From the NCBI GenBank assembly GCA_030407315.1, contig JALQPE010001837.1, positions 1-64,000 on the forward strand: a stretch of DNA of 64,000 nucleotides. Direction: 5' to 3'. This stretch comes from Asparagopsis taxiformis. Lineage: Eukaryota; Rhodophyta; Florideophyceae; Bonnemaisoniales; Bonnemaisoniaceae. Below the pieces are notes generated by a model. That model saw only the letters and a program-made list of their open reading frames with translations, searched no databases and was not told the origin of the DNA. Both the position numbers and the translations under genes were made by a program. Of this stretch, positions 19,728 through 30,619 are shown one piece after another (the first letter of the stretch is position 1; every line of letters begins with the position of its first letter).

Positions 19728-22320
19728 TCACGAACCAGTCCTTCGAACACGTCTCAGATGGTTTTCGATATTTCCTCTGGGTGATTTGTAGAGCAGAGCG
19801 GAAAAAACGTTGAGACTGTCATTGAGAACTTTTTTGTATCTATCGGGGAATCTATCAAGTCTCGAAACAATACAAAACAGTTTCTCGATGAATCGGTAAG
19901 GCTTTATTTTCTTAATCAGCCCATGTTGCTGCATGTGATTGACGCCAAAACTATGCATCAGACTACCCAAAGAAGACTCGCATAAAAGAGTCCCAACTGG
20001 CTCACCTGGTGAAAATCCTTATTTTCCAGACCCTGCTATGGCCTTACATCATACAGCAAACAGCCTTTCAATTTTTCTCGTTGCTTCAATCATGAGCCAA
20101 TTGATTCGCTGTATTCCTCAAAATGAAGGTGGCGAAGGTTTTTGACTTTGCGAGCACTGAAAGCACTGTAATAGATTAAATCGGGAATCATTTCACCCAG
20201 AGACAAGAAACGACTTTTGAGGTGGGCATGATGGATACGTCAGTTCGGGAATATGATTGAAGAACTCTTCCAGCAAATTTCTTCCAATCATGTCCTTCGT
20301 GTCTTGAACAATGTGCAGATGATATTTCATCAAGTTCTCTGTGCGATTGATTGCTGTGTTACACATTGTCTGCATGACGCTTACTTGTGAATTTGGTATC
20401 TGTATGAAGCAAATTGATACACGAAGTAGCAAGAGCTGAACGCTTTACACAGCTCAGAATCTTACATAATGTATACTGCGAGAGCTAAGAAATCACGATA
20501 CAAGCCCAATGCGCAGAGCCCCTTTATTCGTCAGGAAGATAGATTTGTTGTCCACTACTGGGCAAGGGATTGGCTGGGTCTTTTGTACAGCAGTGCTTGC
20601 GGATTTGGTTCGAAAGGTAGTAAGGTTGAAGTGTTAAGGACCAGTCAAGGAGCTGGAAGATACTTTGAAAACTACAGAAAGAGAGGGTTTTGGTACAGTA
20701 TGGAACATGTTGCTTGCCACTTTCCTTGCTGCTAAATGTTGCTTCTTCTGAATGACGGGATAGAATACGTATCGGTATGTGTTTTGTATCGTTGAGTCCT
20801 TATCCACAACCTGTTCAGAAGAAGAACGATAGCAATGCCATCGGATCCCGAGATGCCCAGCAGTGGGAAACTATCTAGGCATCAAATGTGGAGAATGTTT
20901 CAAAATGGTAATAATTGGCCTAATTTTTTTCCAGTTTTCAACTGCAAGTCCAGACGAGAAGCAAAATAATTTATAATTATTAGCTTTATTTTTTGAAGTT
21001 TTGGTATTATTTTTGAAATGTTGTAATCAGCAACATGCAAGGTCTCTGGATAGCTGGCAGAGGAAGACGTTGGCAGTTGTTCTCATCGCCACGCGTTCCT
21101 ATGAATGGTCATCAGTTTCAACTTGGGTCGCTGGCCCTTCCCTTGTACAATACACGTAACATTTATGTAGCCCAATGCACACCACAGAAACAGCACATTT
21201 AACATCACCAAATTCTTGCGAGATTGTTTGCTCGAAGAAACCCTTTGGATCACACTCTGATATCCGTAAAGCAACAATATTATTTCTGACCACAGCATTG
21301 TCTGCTGCATTCGAAGCCATTAATGAACATTGCAAGTTGGATTTTCGGCCTCACACAGAATTGCAAAACCTCGAGAGAAGTTCTCACTTGTCTCAACCTA
21401 CTTCTGGATCGAAACTTTTCAGACAAATAGCCCTGAAACGTTTCTCTCCTCGCAAAGGACACACATATGATTTCGTCTCATCCCATTCCATACTGAGCGA
21501 CTTCCAAGCTCTTTATGTCTTCCAGCTCGTATAGCAGAAGCAATGGCTCCTGCGCATCGTAAATCCGCTGAGAAGACCTATCTCGTGGCACATGTCCGGG
21601 AATTTTGGAACAAGCACTATTATTTTGGTTACCAGAATGAAGTAAGATTGTGTCGATGATACGACAATGTCACCATTCAATAGTTTGGTTGTTGACAAAT
21701 TTCAGCCACCATGAATCTTTCGCTGGTTCATCTATAGGAAACCTGGACGGGGTCCTTACTACATTTCTTCCAGAACAGGGCCTAGACATATAGTTGTAAA
21801 TGCACATTAAAAGATAGACTCGTTATGATCATTCTGGTTGAGACAGATACGGATCACTGTCCCGTAATCTCCGAGATCGCCCTTGCTTATCAAACCTTTC
21901 TCCACTTGTCGCTCAACTGGAAACCCTTTAGTTGCCACATTTCCAGGACCGAAACACGTGTTTCGATTCAGGAACATAGTATCCAAGCACGGCAAGCCCA
22001 TTTATAAAACTTTCGAGCTCCATTCGCCAATGACCGCAGACATCTTTTGACGTTGCAAATTATGGCCAGTTCTGGCTCTGGAACCATTAACTTCTAAAAA
22101 ACTATCCTTTACGGTCTATGAATCACCAGAAACGTTGTTGGCATTCAGTCTTCTTTCGACCTTGATGACCACGGGGCCCACAAAGGATCCGATGAAACCA
22201 CTGGATCGTAAACAGTATTCCATTATGGAACTGAGCATAAAGTTTTCTGTGCCCAATTTGCGGATATACACACATACTACTAGTGGTAATAAGCCATTAC
22301 AGGACTGCCATGCACACTAG
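19728..22320 (-). pseudogene. Possible decayed or intron-split gene, unknown
   Basis: Several minus-strand frames in a row have protein-like composition but no recognised family: 22320-22135 (about GTENFMLSSIMEYCLRSSGF), 22001-21807, 21462-21280 (KFRSRSRLRQVRTSLEVLQF), 20432-20193 (HIVQDTKDMIGRNLLEEFFN) and 19970-19728 (HSFGVNHMQQHGLIKKIKPY). They are separated by stops and frame changes, without obvious matching splice sites. One reading is a large, helix-rich host gene in decay; another is a gene with several introns, which would be unusual here. A 267-bp frame on the plus strand at 20469-20735 is less convincing. Nothing can be said about function. Confidence 0.25.
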
Positions 22321-22367
22321 TGGGCCTTCCAGCACAAAATATAATCTTTGGTGTTGCTCTGGTCGTG

Positions 22368-22375
22368 TATAAATA
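22368..22375 (+). promoter_or_regulatory. TATA box of the small secreted protein gene
   Basis: TATAAATA about 101 bp upstream of the ATG at 22476. Confidence 0.55.
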
Positions 22376-22475
22376 CGCAACCTCTGTTGCTTCGGAGAAG
22401 ATCTGGAGAATAGCCAGTACCCGACATCACCGAGAATAATCCAACCCATCACACCTCCCCAAACACCGATTCAAA

Positions 22476-22808
22476 ATGAAGTTTTTGAGCCTCGCAGTTC
22501 TTGTCCTTTCCATCGCTGCCTGCATGGGTGCCGTATCGCCCGGAAAAGTTTCCGACAGCATCAAGCGTTCCACTCGTCAGATCGATCCGACTGACTGCCC
22601 TGAAGTGTGCCGTGTTCTGCTGTTGACCGCTAACCTTGATTGCATCGGCGCCCCGGGAGACTGCGCCGTGACGACTTGTGACCTTGGAGGTGGCAACGAG
22701 GGATACATCTGTACTTTTGACGGAGCTACCACCCCTGTTGAGGATGACGATGCCGTCGTGGCCCCCGCTTCGCCAGCAGCATCGCCGGAAGCTTCCCCCG
22801 AGGCTTAA
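22476..22808 (+). CDS. Small secreted cysteine-rich protein
   Basis: A 110-residue protein with a clear signal peptide (MKFLSLAVLVLSIAACMGA). The mature part has seven cysteines within about 45 residues (DCPEVCRVL, LDCIGAPGDCAVTTCDLGG, GYICTFDG). The end is a short acidic and Ala/Ser/Pro-rich tail (PASPAASPEASPEA). A TATA box lies at a normal distance. The Cys block recalls the CPDEKC and CSILSCETNGFRC region at the amino end of the vWA proteins nearby (25468-26688): in both, a Cys-rich block ends with a GYIC or GFRC turn. That suggests a common small disulphide module, though the similarity is weak. Function unknown; extracellular location is likely. Confidence 0.7.
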   Translation: MKFLSLAVLVLSIAACMGAVSPGKVSDSIKRSTRQIDPTDCPEVCRVLLLTANLDCIGAPGDCAVTTCDLGGGNEGYICTFDGATTPVEDDDAVVAPASPAASPEASPEA

Positions 22809-23730
22809 GCGATGAATGGCTTTTTTAAGGCTTAGATGGAGTTTGAGAAGCAAATGAATTGCTCGGGATTCTGTCGTCCTATGCCATTATATTTTATCGA
22901 TGTGTGACAATCGTTGATCTGATTTGTAGTCCATCGTTCTCTCGCAGGAGTCGCCAAGAAGTTTGTAATTTGGGACTCGTCGTACATTGATAATTGTAGT
23001 ATAGTGGTATAAATATGCCTTTGATGCTTTGCAATGTAGTGAGACCCAAGTGCAATCCTGAATTGTGTTCAAGTAGAGCGATAGAAATTTGGAAACACGA
23101 TTCTTCTATGGTAAACGTATCCAAAGTGGAGAAGGGTGCTGAAGAGTTCCTAAAAGTTCAAGTTGGGGTATTCAAAATGTAACGCCATCGCTTGGTAGTT
23201 ATGAGGTGTGACAGTCGGATGATCATACTAACCTTTTTTAATACGTCGATGATGAGAATTTAAACGGGCGTCGTAAGACTACCGTAAAAGAAAAGACTGC
23301 AGATGCATCCTTTCCATCAACACTGACAGATTAGTGATCGACAGAGACAGTGCATCAGATATGTCAGGACGCTAACTCAACAAACGAAACTAACACTAAC
23401 AAGTACACTGAAAAGTGTTACACTGACAATGCGACAAGCATAAAGAATAGCATTTCAGACCACTTACGTTAGGATCAATAAACGGACGACGGTGACGGAG
23501 ATTACCCTTCCAACAAGATAATTGTCCTCTGACGGCATTGTGACAGCGCTCTAAGCAACTTGTTCGGACAACTATCAACAGCACGGACAGGCGGCAATGA
23601 CCGAAACTGTCATGCTTTTCATGGAATATTTCTAAACTATTTTAAATATTCAAAAATATTCAAAACTATGCAATTTTCATCTATGCCTTTACCGAACCCA
23701 TCAGCTCCGCGCGAAGACTTGACATCTCTC
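22809..23730. other. Intergenic, nothing recognised
   Basis: No gene is supported. GTCGGATGATCATAC at about 23214-23228 repeats the LTR head seen at 6841, which may mark a further Copia LTR fragment. Confidence 0.35.
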
Positions 23731-24893
23731 TCATGCATCCACTATAAGATAGTTGATCGCAACGAGACAATGGCTACGACCTGTGATATCCAGTGCGAAA
23801 AGCGTGCACCCCCATTCCTCCAGAATGATTCTGAAGCATCCTTCCGCCTGCGTTGCGCGGATAACATCAATAACTGCGAAGAAAGCGTTTCCAAATTCCC
23901 GAGCGTTCGGGTCTGATACTCTTCCAAGACCCGCTTCCTGAAGCGCCTGCTGATCTGCCATTTCCATTCCTCTCGCCGCCGCATCCAACAAATCATTCAC
24001 ATACATTTGATTCACCCGAATCGACTCACGATCTCCAAGAAACCCATGTCCCGGTACAAGAATATCAAAGTCAATTCCCAATAGCACTTCATGCGCCTCA
24101 ACATATCTCCCGACATCCTCTGTGAGTCCGAGGTCCTTGAAAGGAGCCATACCCGGGTTGACGAAGTCCACCGCCATCAGAATCGAGGCCCCTCCGTCGA
24201 CGGAAGATAAACAACCAAATCGCCATCCGTATGCGCATAAACCACCATCAACTGCATCACAACCCCATTCCCGAGGTCGATCTCTCCCCCCTCCGGCCCA
24301 ATAACATTGTCCGGTTCCGGCGCCCGATTCGAGGCCGACCGTCGGACCATCTCGCGCGTACGCTGCGTGGCGGATATCGTGATGTCCACGTCGGGAAATC
24401 TCTCGCGCATGTACGCGTAGAACCGCGTTCCGCCGCCGATATGGTCGTAATGCGAGTGCGAATACACGAAATCAAGCCGCGTGGGAACCGTGTCGCCCAT
24501 GACGATCTCGGCCGCGTCGGTGAGTCTGGTCATCGAACCGTCGCGCGTGTTACTCGCCGCCGTGTCCGGGAAATCTACAAATGCAAAGCGAGAACCGGAG
24601 GTTACGATTAGCGCGATGTTTGTCCCGTCGTGATATGTCCATACATCGTCACGAATCATCGTCAGGTTGAATCCTAGCGCACTGACAGGGCCCAGGATGT
24701 TCTCCCGCCCGATTGGTATCACCTCGCAGTCTTCGCCGCTGTCGAGCTGTTGGAGACATTCTGCTACCGGCGCGCATAGCTGCTCGGATTTATGCACCCC
24801 CGCTTGTGGGAGGGTGTTTTGCGCCGCGGGAATGGCGAGGGCTAGTGTCGCTAGCAGGGGTATGAGCAGATGTGGACTTGGTTTATGTGCCAT
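23731..24893 (-). pseudogene. Secreted metallo-beta-lactamase-fold hydrolase (one frameshift)
   Basis: Two adjacent minus-strand frames make one MBL-fold protein of ~385 residues. The first (24893-24177) has a signal peptide (MAHKPSPHLLIPLLATLALA), then the metal motif HSHYDH (about residues 146-151) and the third-His strand VVYAHTDGDLVVYLPS. The second carries DGGASILMAVDFVNPG, then DILVPGHGFLGDRES with the last metal His. Metal ligands for two zinc ions are therefore all present. The frames change by -1 at about 24195-24205, as for one missing base, and the two frames join smoothly there, leaving no room for an intron. Substrate cannot be told; the superfamily includes lactonases, sulphatases and thioesterases. 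Either a fresh pseudogene or a sequence error in a working gene. No clear TATA box. Confidence 0.75.
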
Positions 24894-25467
24894 GGTGATG
24901 GGGAATGATATCTCGGGAAATGTCAGCGAGGGAATAGAAAGCGGGCTGACGCATGGCTTGTGGTGTTAACGGGTGTTTTTGTAGAGGTTGATGTGGTTTT
25001 CTCTCAGGTGCGAATCGGGTTGGCCGTAATGTCGTCCATTGTCTATTATTAGCTGATTGGATACATGCAACAAACGGAGTTTGCCGTGATGAACGGGTGA
25101 TGCGCTTTGCTAGATGTCTTCATGAGAGCAGTTGTAGTGTGAGATAACAAAGAGTTGGCTAGAGATGCATGCTCGGTGTTGAGTTGTGCAGTGAAAGATT
25201 GCAGATCTAAGATTTCTGATGGGATCAAGTTGTGCATTGCTAAACAGTAATTACAACTAAATTTCGCCAGATCGAATTGGACTGTAAAGGACTCCTGAAA
25301 ATTATCAGGATTTCATCCAAACGTCTGAAACAGCCTGTCCATACGATAGCAAGTTGTCCACCACAGATAGAATGGAACGACACTTTGAGTCCAGTGCATG
25401 CGACTCACGTTTATCTAATAGAGAAAACATCTCTAGCACTAGTACGTTTCAGAACATGATGACGGTA
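24894..25467. other. Intergenic, nothing recognised
   Basis: Upstream of the MBL-fold gene and downstream of the vWA gene. No gene or repeat was recognised. Confidence 0.4.
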
Positions 25468-26688
25468 TCAAAGCCGGCATCCAGTGATCTTGATTGTACG
25501 GAGCACTCTCTTCGCATGTCCGTCTATCTGCCCTGTAAACCTTAGAGCACATTCAAACTCATCAGCACTACTCGGAAATCTGCAGCCTCTGTTGACTATC
25601 ACATTGAGTCCAATTTCGAGAGCATCAGAAGGACTAAGAGTAACAGGCAAAGCTTGCGTAGATCTGGCCGTCAAAAAATCATCGCAATCACTTGTATCCA
25701 ATTCGAACACTGTCCCCTTGTCTCGAACAGCATACAAAATAGCAGAAACCACCTCTCTCTGACCCGAACGCAGCACAACTTCACCGCCACCAGTGCGCGA
25801 GACAATTTCGTATGCCTGGCCCCGGGGGCCAGCAGGCGCAGAGGAGCATTCTCCAAATCTAGTTGTAGCACCGTTCAAACCATTTTGATGCAACGAAGCG
25901 GCAGCTACAGAAATGTTCTTTTCATTCAACTCATCAATAACCCTGTGTCGATCCAGAACCACCTCATCATCACATGTAGGCTCGTGTCCAGGCGCGTCTC
26001 CAAAGTACACGATAGTTCTTCGGGCACCATCCCTCCAACCAATGGAATCGTCCGTCGCTAAGCGATGCAACGCGACGAGGTTAGCTTCGGGCAGATCGAA
26101 GCCACCCTGGTATGTAAGAGAGTCAAACGCCTGGGATATATGAGGAACACTCTTCGTGATGGATTGAAGATTGACAAAGCCGTTGTCGGTTTCTGGTGAA
26201 AGTTCATCTCGAAAGAACCCGACCCCGAAAGCGTTGTCTGCACCAGGGTTGAATTCTTCCAATATGCGATGGTATTCCGCTCTCAGAGATGAACCTGCGA
26301 TCGCAACTCCACCCGTACCGTCTGCAAGGACGTACAGATCCGATTTGATCCGTGGGACGGAGAGAATGACCGAGAACAACGCCTCGTCAAAGATCGATAG
26401 TTGCGATATGTCTGGCGCTGTCTGTGTTCCAATTGTGAGCGTGTCATCGTCTCCTGGGTCTGTATCATCTGGTCTTTGAGGATAGGTACATCGAAATCCG
26501 TTCGTTTCGCAGGAAAGAATCGAGCATCCGGCACTAATATACCTGGAGCAGGTGGAGAACACTTCTTGAAGATCTGTGCTGCATTTCTCATCAGGGCACC
26601 TGACGAATGGGACGGATACTTGTGGTTGAGCAAAACTGGTCTCAGAGATGATTACTAGTGCGGTAAGAAATGCGACAAGGACTTTCAT
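25468..26688 (-). CDS. Secreted integrin-beta-like vWA protein, paralogue 1
   Basis: A 406-residue protein: signal peptide (residues 1-20), a Cys-rich block (31-67), an acidic linker, and a von Willebrand A domain (~110-345) of the kind found in integrin beta chains. Typical parts are SDLYVLADGTGG (first strand), NAFGVGFFRDE, GGFDLPEANLVALHRLA and IGWRDGARRTIVYFGDAPGH. The metal-ion site (MIDAS), normally DxSxS or DxTxS, reads D123-G-T-G-G, so the last Ser is missing and metal binding may be lost or altered. A Cys-containing region follows (TSDCDDF, NRGCRF). A paralogue, broken by frameshifts, is at 29433-30619. There is no membrane segment, so the protein is probably released or wall-bound; adhesion is a reasonable guess. 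ATAAAAG at 26802-26808 may be the promoter. Confidence 0.8.
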   Translation of the reverse strand: MKVLVAFLTALVIISETSFAQPQVSVPFVRCPDEKCSTDLQEVFSTCSRYISAGCSILSCETNGFRCTYPQRPDDTDPGDDDTLTIGTQTAPDISQLSIFDEALFSVILSVPRIKSDLYVLADGTGGVAIAGSSLRAEYHRILEEFNPGADNAFGVGFFRDELSPETDNGFVNLQSITKSVPHISQAFDSLTYQGGFDLPEANLVALHRLATDDSIGWRDGARRTIVYFGDAPGHEPTCDDEVVLDRHRVIDELNEKNISVAAASLHQNGLNGATTRFGECSSAPAGPRGQAYEIVSRTGGGEVVLRSGQREVVSAILYAVRDKGTVFELDTSDCDDFLTARSTQALPVTLSPSDALEIGLNVIVNRGCRFPSSADEFECALRFTGQIDGHAKRVLRTIKITGCRL

Positions 26689-27673
26689 GATAGACCCGGT
26701 GGTTAGGTGGTTGAACTTGTTCTAATGACTTTTACAGACAATAGTGAAAAGATCTATGTCCAAGGAGTGTTTGCGGGCGAGGGTTGCAGCGTAATATGCC
26801 GCTTTTATCCGAAGCGATGAATTTAGTTTCATTATGAAGTGTGGTGTACGTAAAATAGTCTTAGGTCTAGTATAAAACGTCGTGATGGACTGATATTAGT
26901 GCACAATTTGATTCACACGAATTGGTCATGAGTTGCAAACAACGAGAAGGATCAGGTCCAGGTGAGGTGTTAATGTACGGAAAATCTGGATTATTAAGTG
27001 GAGTTTGGTGTGGAAGAATGTTCAAATAGTCAACCCTTCTATATATTGATGTGCCTGAGATGCACACATAGCATACACGGATGTATTTGTCAGAGAATCT
27101 TCTTCATATCCACCGAAACTGCACACAACGAAGAGCTGTGATTGACGATGGAGATTTACAAATCTCTGTAGTCATGGGCGAACTATTCGACGAGCTTTGT
27201 CAGATTTCATGACATATTTGACCTTAGATATGTGTGGATTTCACCGTCTAGGCGTGCAAGTAAATCTCTACCGCCCAATGAAGCAATTCATTGACCAGGA
27301 AGACAAATGTGTCATCACGAGATCCGCGTTTACACCCGTTCCGCAGAATGTGGTCGCTTGGCCCAGCGCAATACCCCTCTACAATAATGAATTGACATTC
27401 TGGATTGATCAGCCGGCACGTTTTCTCCCTGCCAACCTGAGAAGATTCATCCCGCAGCAAAACTGGCAAGCCGCCCCCTCAAGCCCCGAGAGTGGCGCGA
27501 GCAAATCAAGCCATCCAAACATGTGGATGCGCTCAATTAGTACACCACATTTGCACAGAGACAAATACCTTCCAGGAGTCCACAAATTCTAAAAAGCCAC
27601 GCACACAACAACAAACTTTCCCAAGACGGAACCACTTTCGAATCTTCCACAAACACCCGCCCCGCCCCTCCAC
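26689..27673. other. Intergenic, nothing firm
   Basis: Contains a 131-codon plus-strand frame (27197-27592) without a recognisable domain, signal peptide or relative in the window; it is not called as a gene. Confidence 0.3.
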
Positions 27674-28120
27674 TCAAAAATGATCCCTTAATCCCCGCCT
27701 CCCGCCCGTCTGCAGCACCATCATCCTCCATCCGCACCAGCGCACCTGCGACCAGCCAGGAGCTGCAACAAGCGCATCGTCAGCATCAGCCATGCGACCC
27801 TCTGCGCCGCCGCGAACCATAAAGCACCCATCAACCCCCACGCGCTTCCTGCCATATCGCGCCTGCGGCGCATCTTCCGCTCGCGACGATGACATGTGCG
27901 TCTGGCGCGTTACGGGCTCTCGTGACGCGGCGCACGTAGCCCGATATATCTTCATGGAACACGCGAGTGTCCGCCTGATTGATTGCAGGAGGCATTTGAC
28001 TTTCACACGGGCATCCGAATATCGGGTGGCACGTTTGCCACATACCAGCCGCGATACACGTCGAATTGAGCCAGAGTTATTTCCGTCGTCATAGTGGTGA
28101 CGATGCCCGAGATAGGCCAT
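27674..28120 (-). pseudogene. Possible decayed gene, unknown
   Basis: A GC-richer stretch with protein-like pieces in successive minus-strand frames. From the ATG at 28092 it reads MTTEITLAQFDVYRGWYVAN and continues to a stop near 28005. In the next frame (to 27831) comes NQADTRVFHEDISGYVRRVT followed by APDAHVIVASGR, and a third frame (to 27674) continues with FMVRGGAEGRMADADDALVA. The order and composition suggest one gene with two frameshifts. No family was recognised. Confidence 0.28.
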
Positions 28121-29032
28121 TCAATCCCGTTGTGTCATGAGCGTCCATTTCAACAGCGATGATCCTCTCGGTGTTATGATCCCCGGATGTGCGTGATCCA
28201 TCGCGTCCGTACCTGTCACTGGTATTGCAACGGAGGTTTGACGGTTGTTGTTGTCGTTATCGTCCGGTATGCCGCAGACAGCTGCCCCGTACCAGGCGGA
28301 GAAATCGATAGTTGGTGTGTGAGATTCGTGTCCACCGAAGCGTTGACATTTTCTTCCAGAAAATGTTCAAGAACGATGTGACCATGTCAAGTAACATTCA
28401 GGGTGGCATTCTTCGCCAGCGTACGCGACGACCTTGCTGTCGCGATAAGCCCTTCACAAGTTCAGATGTCCACGCGGCACACAAGCATGACTTCCTGTTC
28501 GAGCGTGTTTCTTATTTGGACGTCAGAGTCAAATCTGGCCAGTGTTTCTATACTGGGAAACTTTTTGAAAATGTTTCTAATTTTAGACGCATTTACTGCG
28601 ATACAGTCCACGCGAGCATCAAGTTCACTGATCCTCTTCCTTCTCCTTCCATCCCTTCCTGTTCTCTTGCTTCAGGCGAATCTAGTTGAAAATTCTATCC
28701 TCTGATTGTGCATAGCGACTGCATGACCTTATCACGCTTTATACCTGCTTCGCTAAGATATATATCAACTATAGCCATGCAATAACACTGCTTGCCTCCA
28801 CTTGCTCTTGGATATGCCTTCTATGATTGATTCAGCGTTTGTGCATATTTCGAATAGACAAACTGCTTGAGCAAAGACTATTTCTGATTGTGTTATCTTG
28901 AGAGTATTGGTGTTTTGCCTTTTGAAGAGACAATAGCATATGACTACAACGGATTATAATCTCTACAACAATGACTATTCCTTTGCATCACGAGAATTAC
29001 AAACACGGAGAACAATCGGCTTTTCTTCTCGC
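28121..29032. other. Intergenic, nothing recognised
   Basis: No gene or repeat is supported in this stretch; the hairpin at 29033 follows it. Confidence 0.35.
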
Positions 29033-29093
29033 GACAGGATGTCCAATAACGACGTCTCAAAAGTAATGAGACGTCGTTATTGGACATCCTGTC
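29033..29093. repeat. Perfect 27-bp inverted repeat with 7-nt loop
   Basis: 29033-29059 is the exact reverse complement of 29067-29093, with loop AAAGTAA. The arms start GACAGGATGTCC. No protein explains it. A transcript from either strand would form a long unbroken hairpin of the size of a small-RNA precursor. It could also be the fused ends of a foldback transposon. Confidence 0.9.
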
Positions 29094-29432
29094 TCGGCTT
29101 TGAGTCAAAACTGACATCGAGCAAGTCGGACCCATTTTGATCATTGTCACCATCTCTCCTACTTCGAGTAAATGTTTTTTTTGGGGCTATACCACATCAA
29201 ATCCGTAACCAGTGACGGGACATACTCCCCGTCTTACCACAACAACACAAACGACAACCAAACAATCTGAACGGTCGACTTGTTTCCACAAGACTACTAT
29301 CACAATCATATTCCCCTCCCAAAATCCAGCATAAAAGCTGACCTATTGCACGAGATCTCGTCTCCACCAACCCCTCATCCCCATCTCACCCGGATATCTC
29401 ACCCTCCTCCCCTTGCCCAAACTGTTCCAAAC
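29094..29432. other. Upstream region of the vWA pseudogene
   Basis: Contains CATAAAAG at about 29329, roughly 100 bp before the former ATG at 29433, a plausible TATA element. Nothing else recognised. Confidence 0.35.
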
Positions 29433-30619
29433 ATGAAGTTTCCCTCGCTTTGTTCGTCGTACTTGCCATTGTCAGTCAGAGAAGTGCAGCGCAACCCGAT
29501 GCTGAAGCATTTGTCCGATGTCCTAACGAATGCTTTTCCGACATCAGTGCCGCCTTCGCCGAATGCGCGAGGTTCGTTCGATTTGGCTGTTCAATCATTC
29601 CATGCCCAGACGGTCGATTCAGATGCGACCGCGAGGATGCCGATATTGGTCCCGTTTCTATGCCTGGAGAACCGATCACATTCAACGAAGCGTCCATCTT
29701 CGATGATATCCGTTTCATGGTCAACTTCTCCGTACGACCAGTACAATCCGATCTTTATCCCTCAGCGATGCTACCCGCTCAATCTTCCGGGCCATTGCAT
29801 CCGTCAGAGAAGGCTTCAATGAAATTGTCGAGGAATTCAGTGATGGAACCAATGCTGCCTTCGGCGTCGGTTTCTATCGCGATGAAGCCACTGCGGTACT
29901 GACAATGGATTTGTCAATCTCCAATCTATAACTAGTGACACTGAAGCGGCGACTATGGCCATTAATTCACTCCGCGCTGATGCAGGCGGTGATACGCCTG
30001 AGGCTAATCTTGTAGCTTTGCATCGTCTTGCCACAGATGATTCCATCGGATGGAGACCGGATTCTCGCAGGATCGTCGTGTACTTTGGAGATGCTCCTGG
30101 TCATGAACCCACTTGTGATGGAGGGATGACTCTGACTAGAGAAATTGTTATAGAAGAGCTCAAGGCGAAGGATATCACAGTTGTTGCTGTTTCATTCTCT
30201 TCTGATGGCTTGAACGCTGCCACGACAAGGTTCGGATCCTGCTCATCGGATCCAGCTGGTCCCCGTAGCCAAGCAGACGACATCGTGAGAGAAACTGGAG
30301 GTGGTGATGTAGTTCCGAGTTCGAACCAGAGAGCGATTGTTTCTGAAATCATGACCGCCATTCGTAACATCCCGCGTACGTTCAATTGGACAGCAGCGAC
30401 TGTGATGATTTCCTAACTATCACTTCAAACCCCACTCTTCCAGTAACGGTTAATGTCGACGGTCTGACGACAGTTGAGCAGGTGCTGAGATTGACCAACG
30501 TGTGCGGTCGTCCAGATGTTGACACTGATGACTTTTCTTGCAATTTGAAGTACACAGAGACTGGAGCAGATCTACCGGTGACTCCTCTGCGGTTCATTAA
30601 CATTGTTGGCTGCGTTTAA
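29433..30619 (+). pseudogene. Integrin-beta-like vWA protein, paralogue 2 (four frameshifts)
   Basis: Homologous to the protein at 25468-26688 along its whole length but broken four times. In order, the frames give a start MKFPSL (29433), a signal peptide and Cys block with FVRCPNECF and SIIPCPDGRFRC, then the vWA strand with metal site DATRS (29767), then FNEIVEEFSDGTNAAFGVGF, then NGFVNLQSIT and PEANLVALHRLATDDSIGW with YFGDAPGHEP, and finally LDSSDCDDFLT to a stop at 30619. Each change is -1, as one lost base would cause (near 29445, 29765, 29895 and 30385). Unlike the intact paralogue, its metal site still fits DxTxS. The rest is well conserved, so loss is recent or the breaks are sequence errors. 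Confidence 0.8.

Noticed and set aside
20469..20735. An 88-residue plus-strand protein
   Set aside because: No ATG context, promoter, domain or paralogue; length is within chance for this composition.
27197..27592. A 131-residue plus-strand protein
   Set aside because: No signal peptide, domain or TATA box, and no relative in the window.
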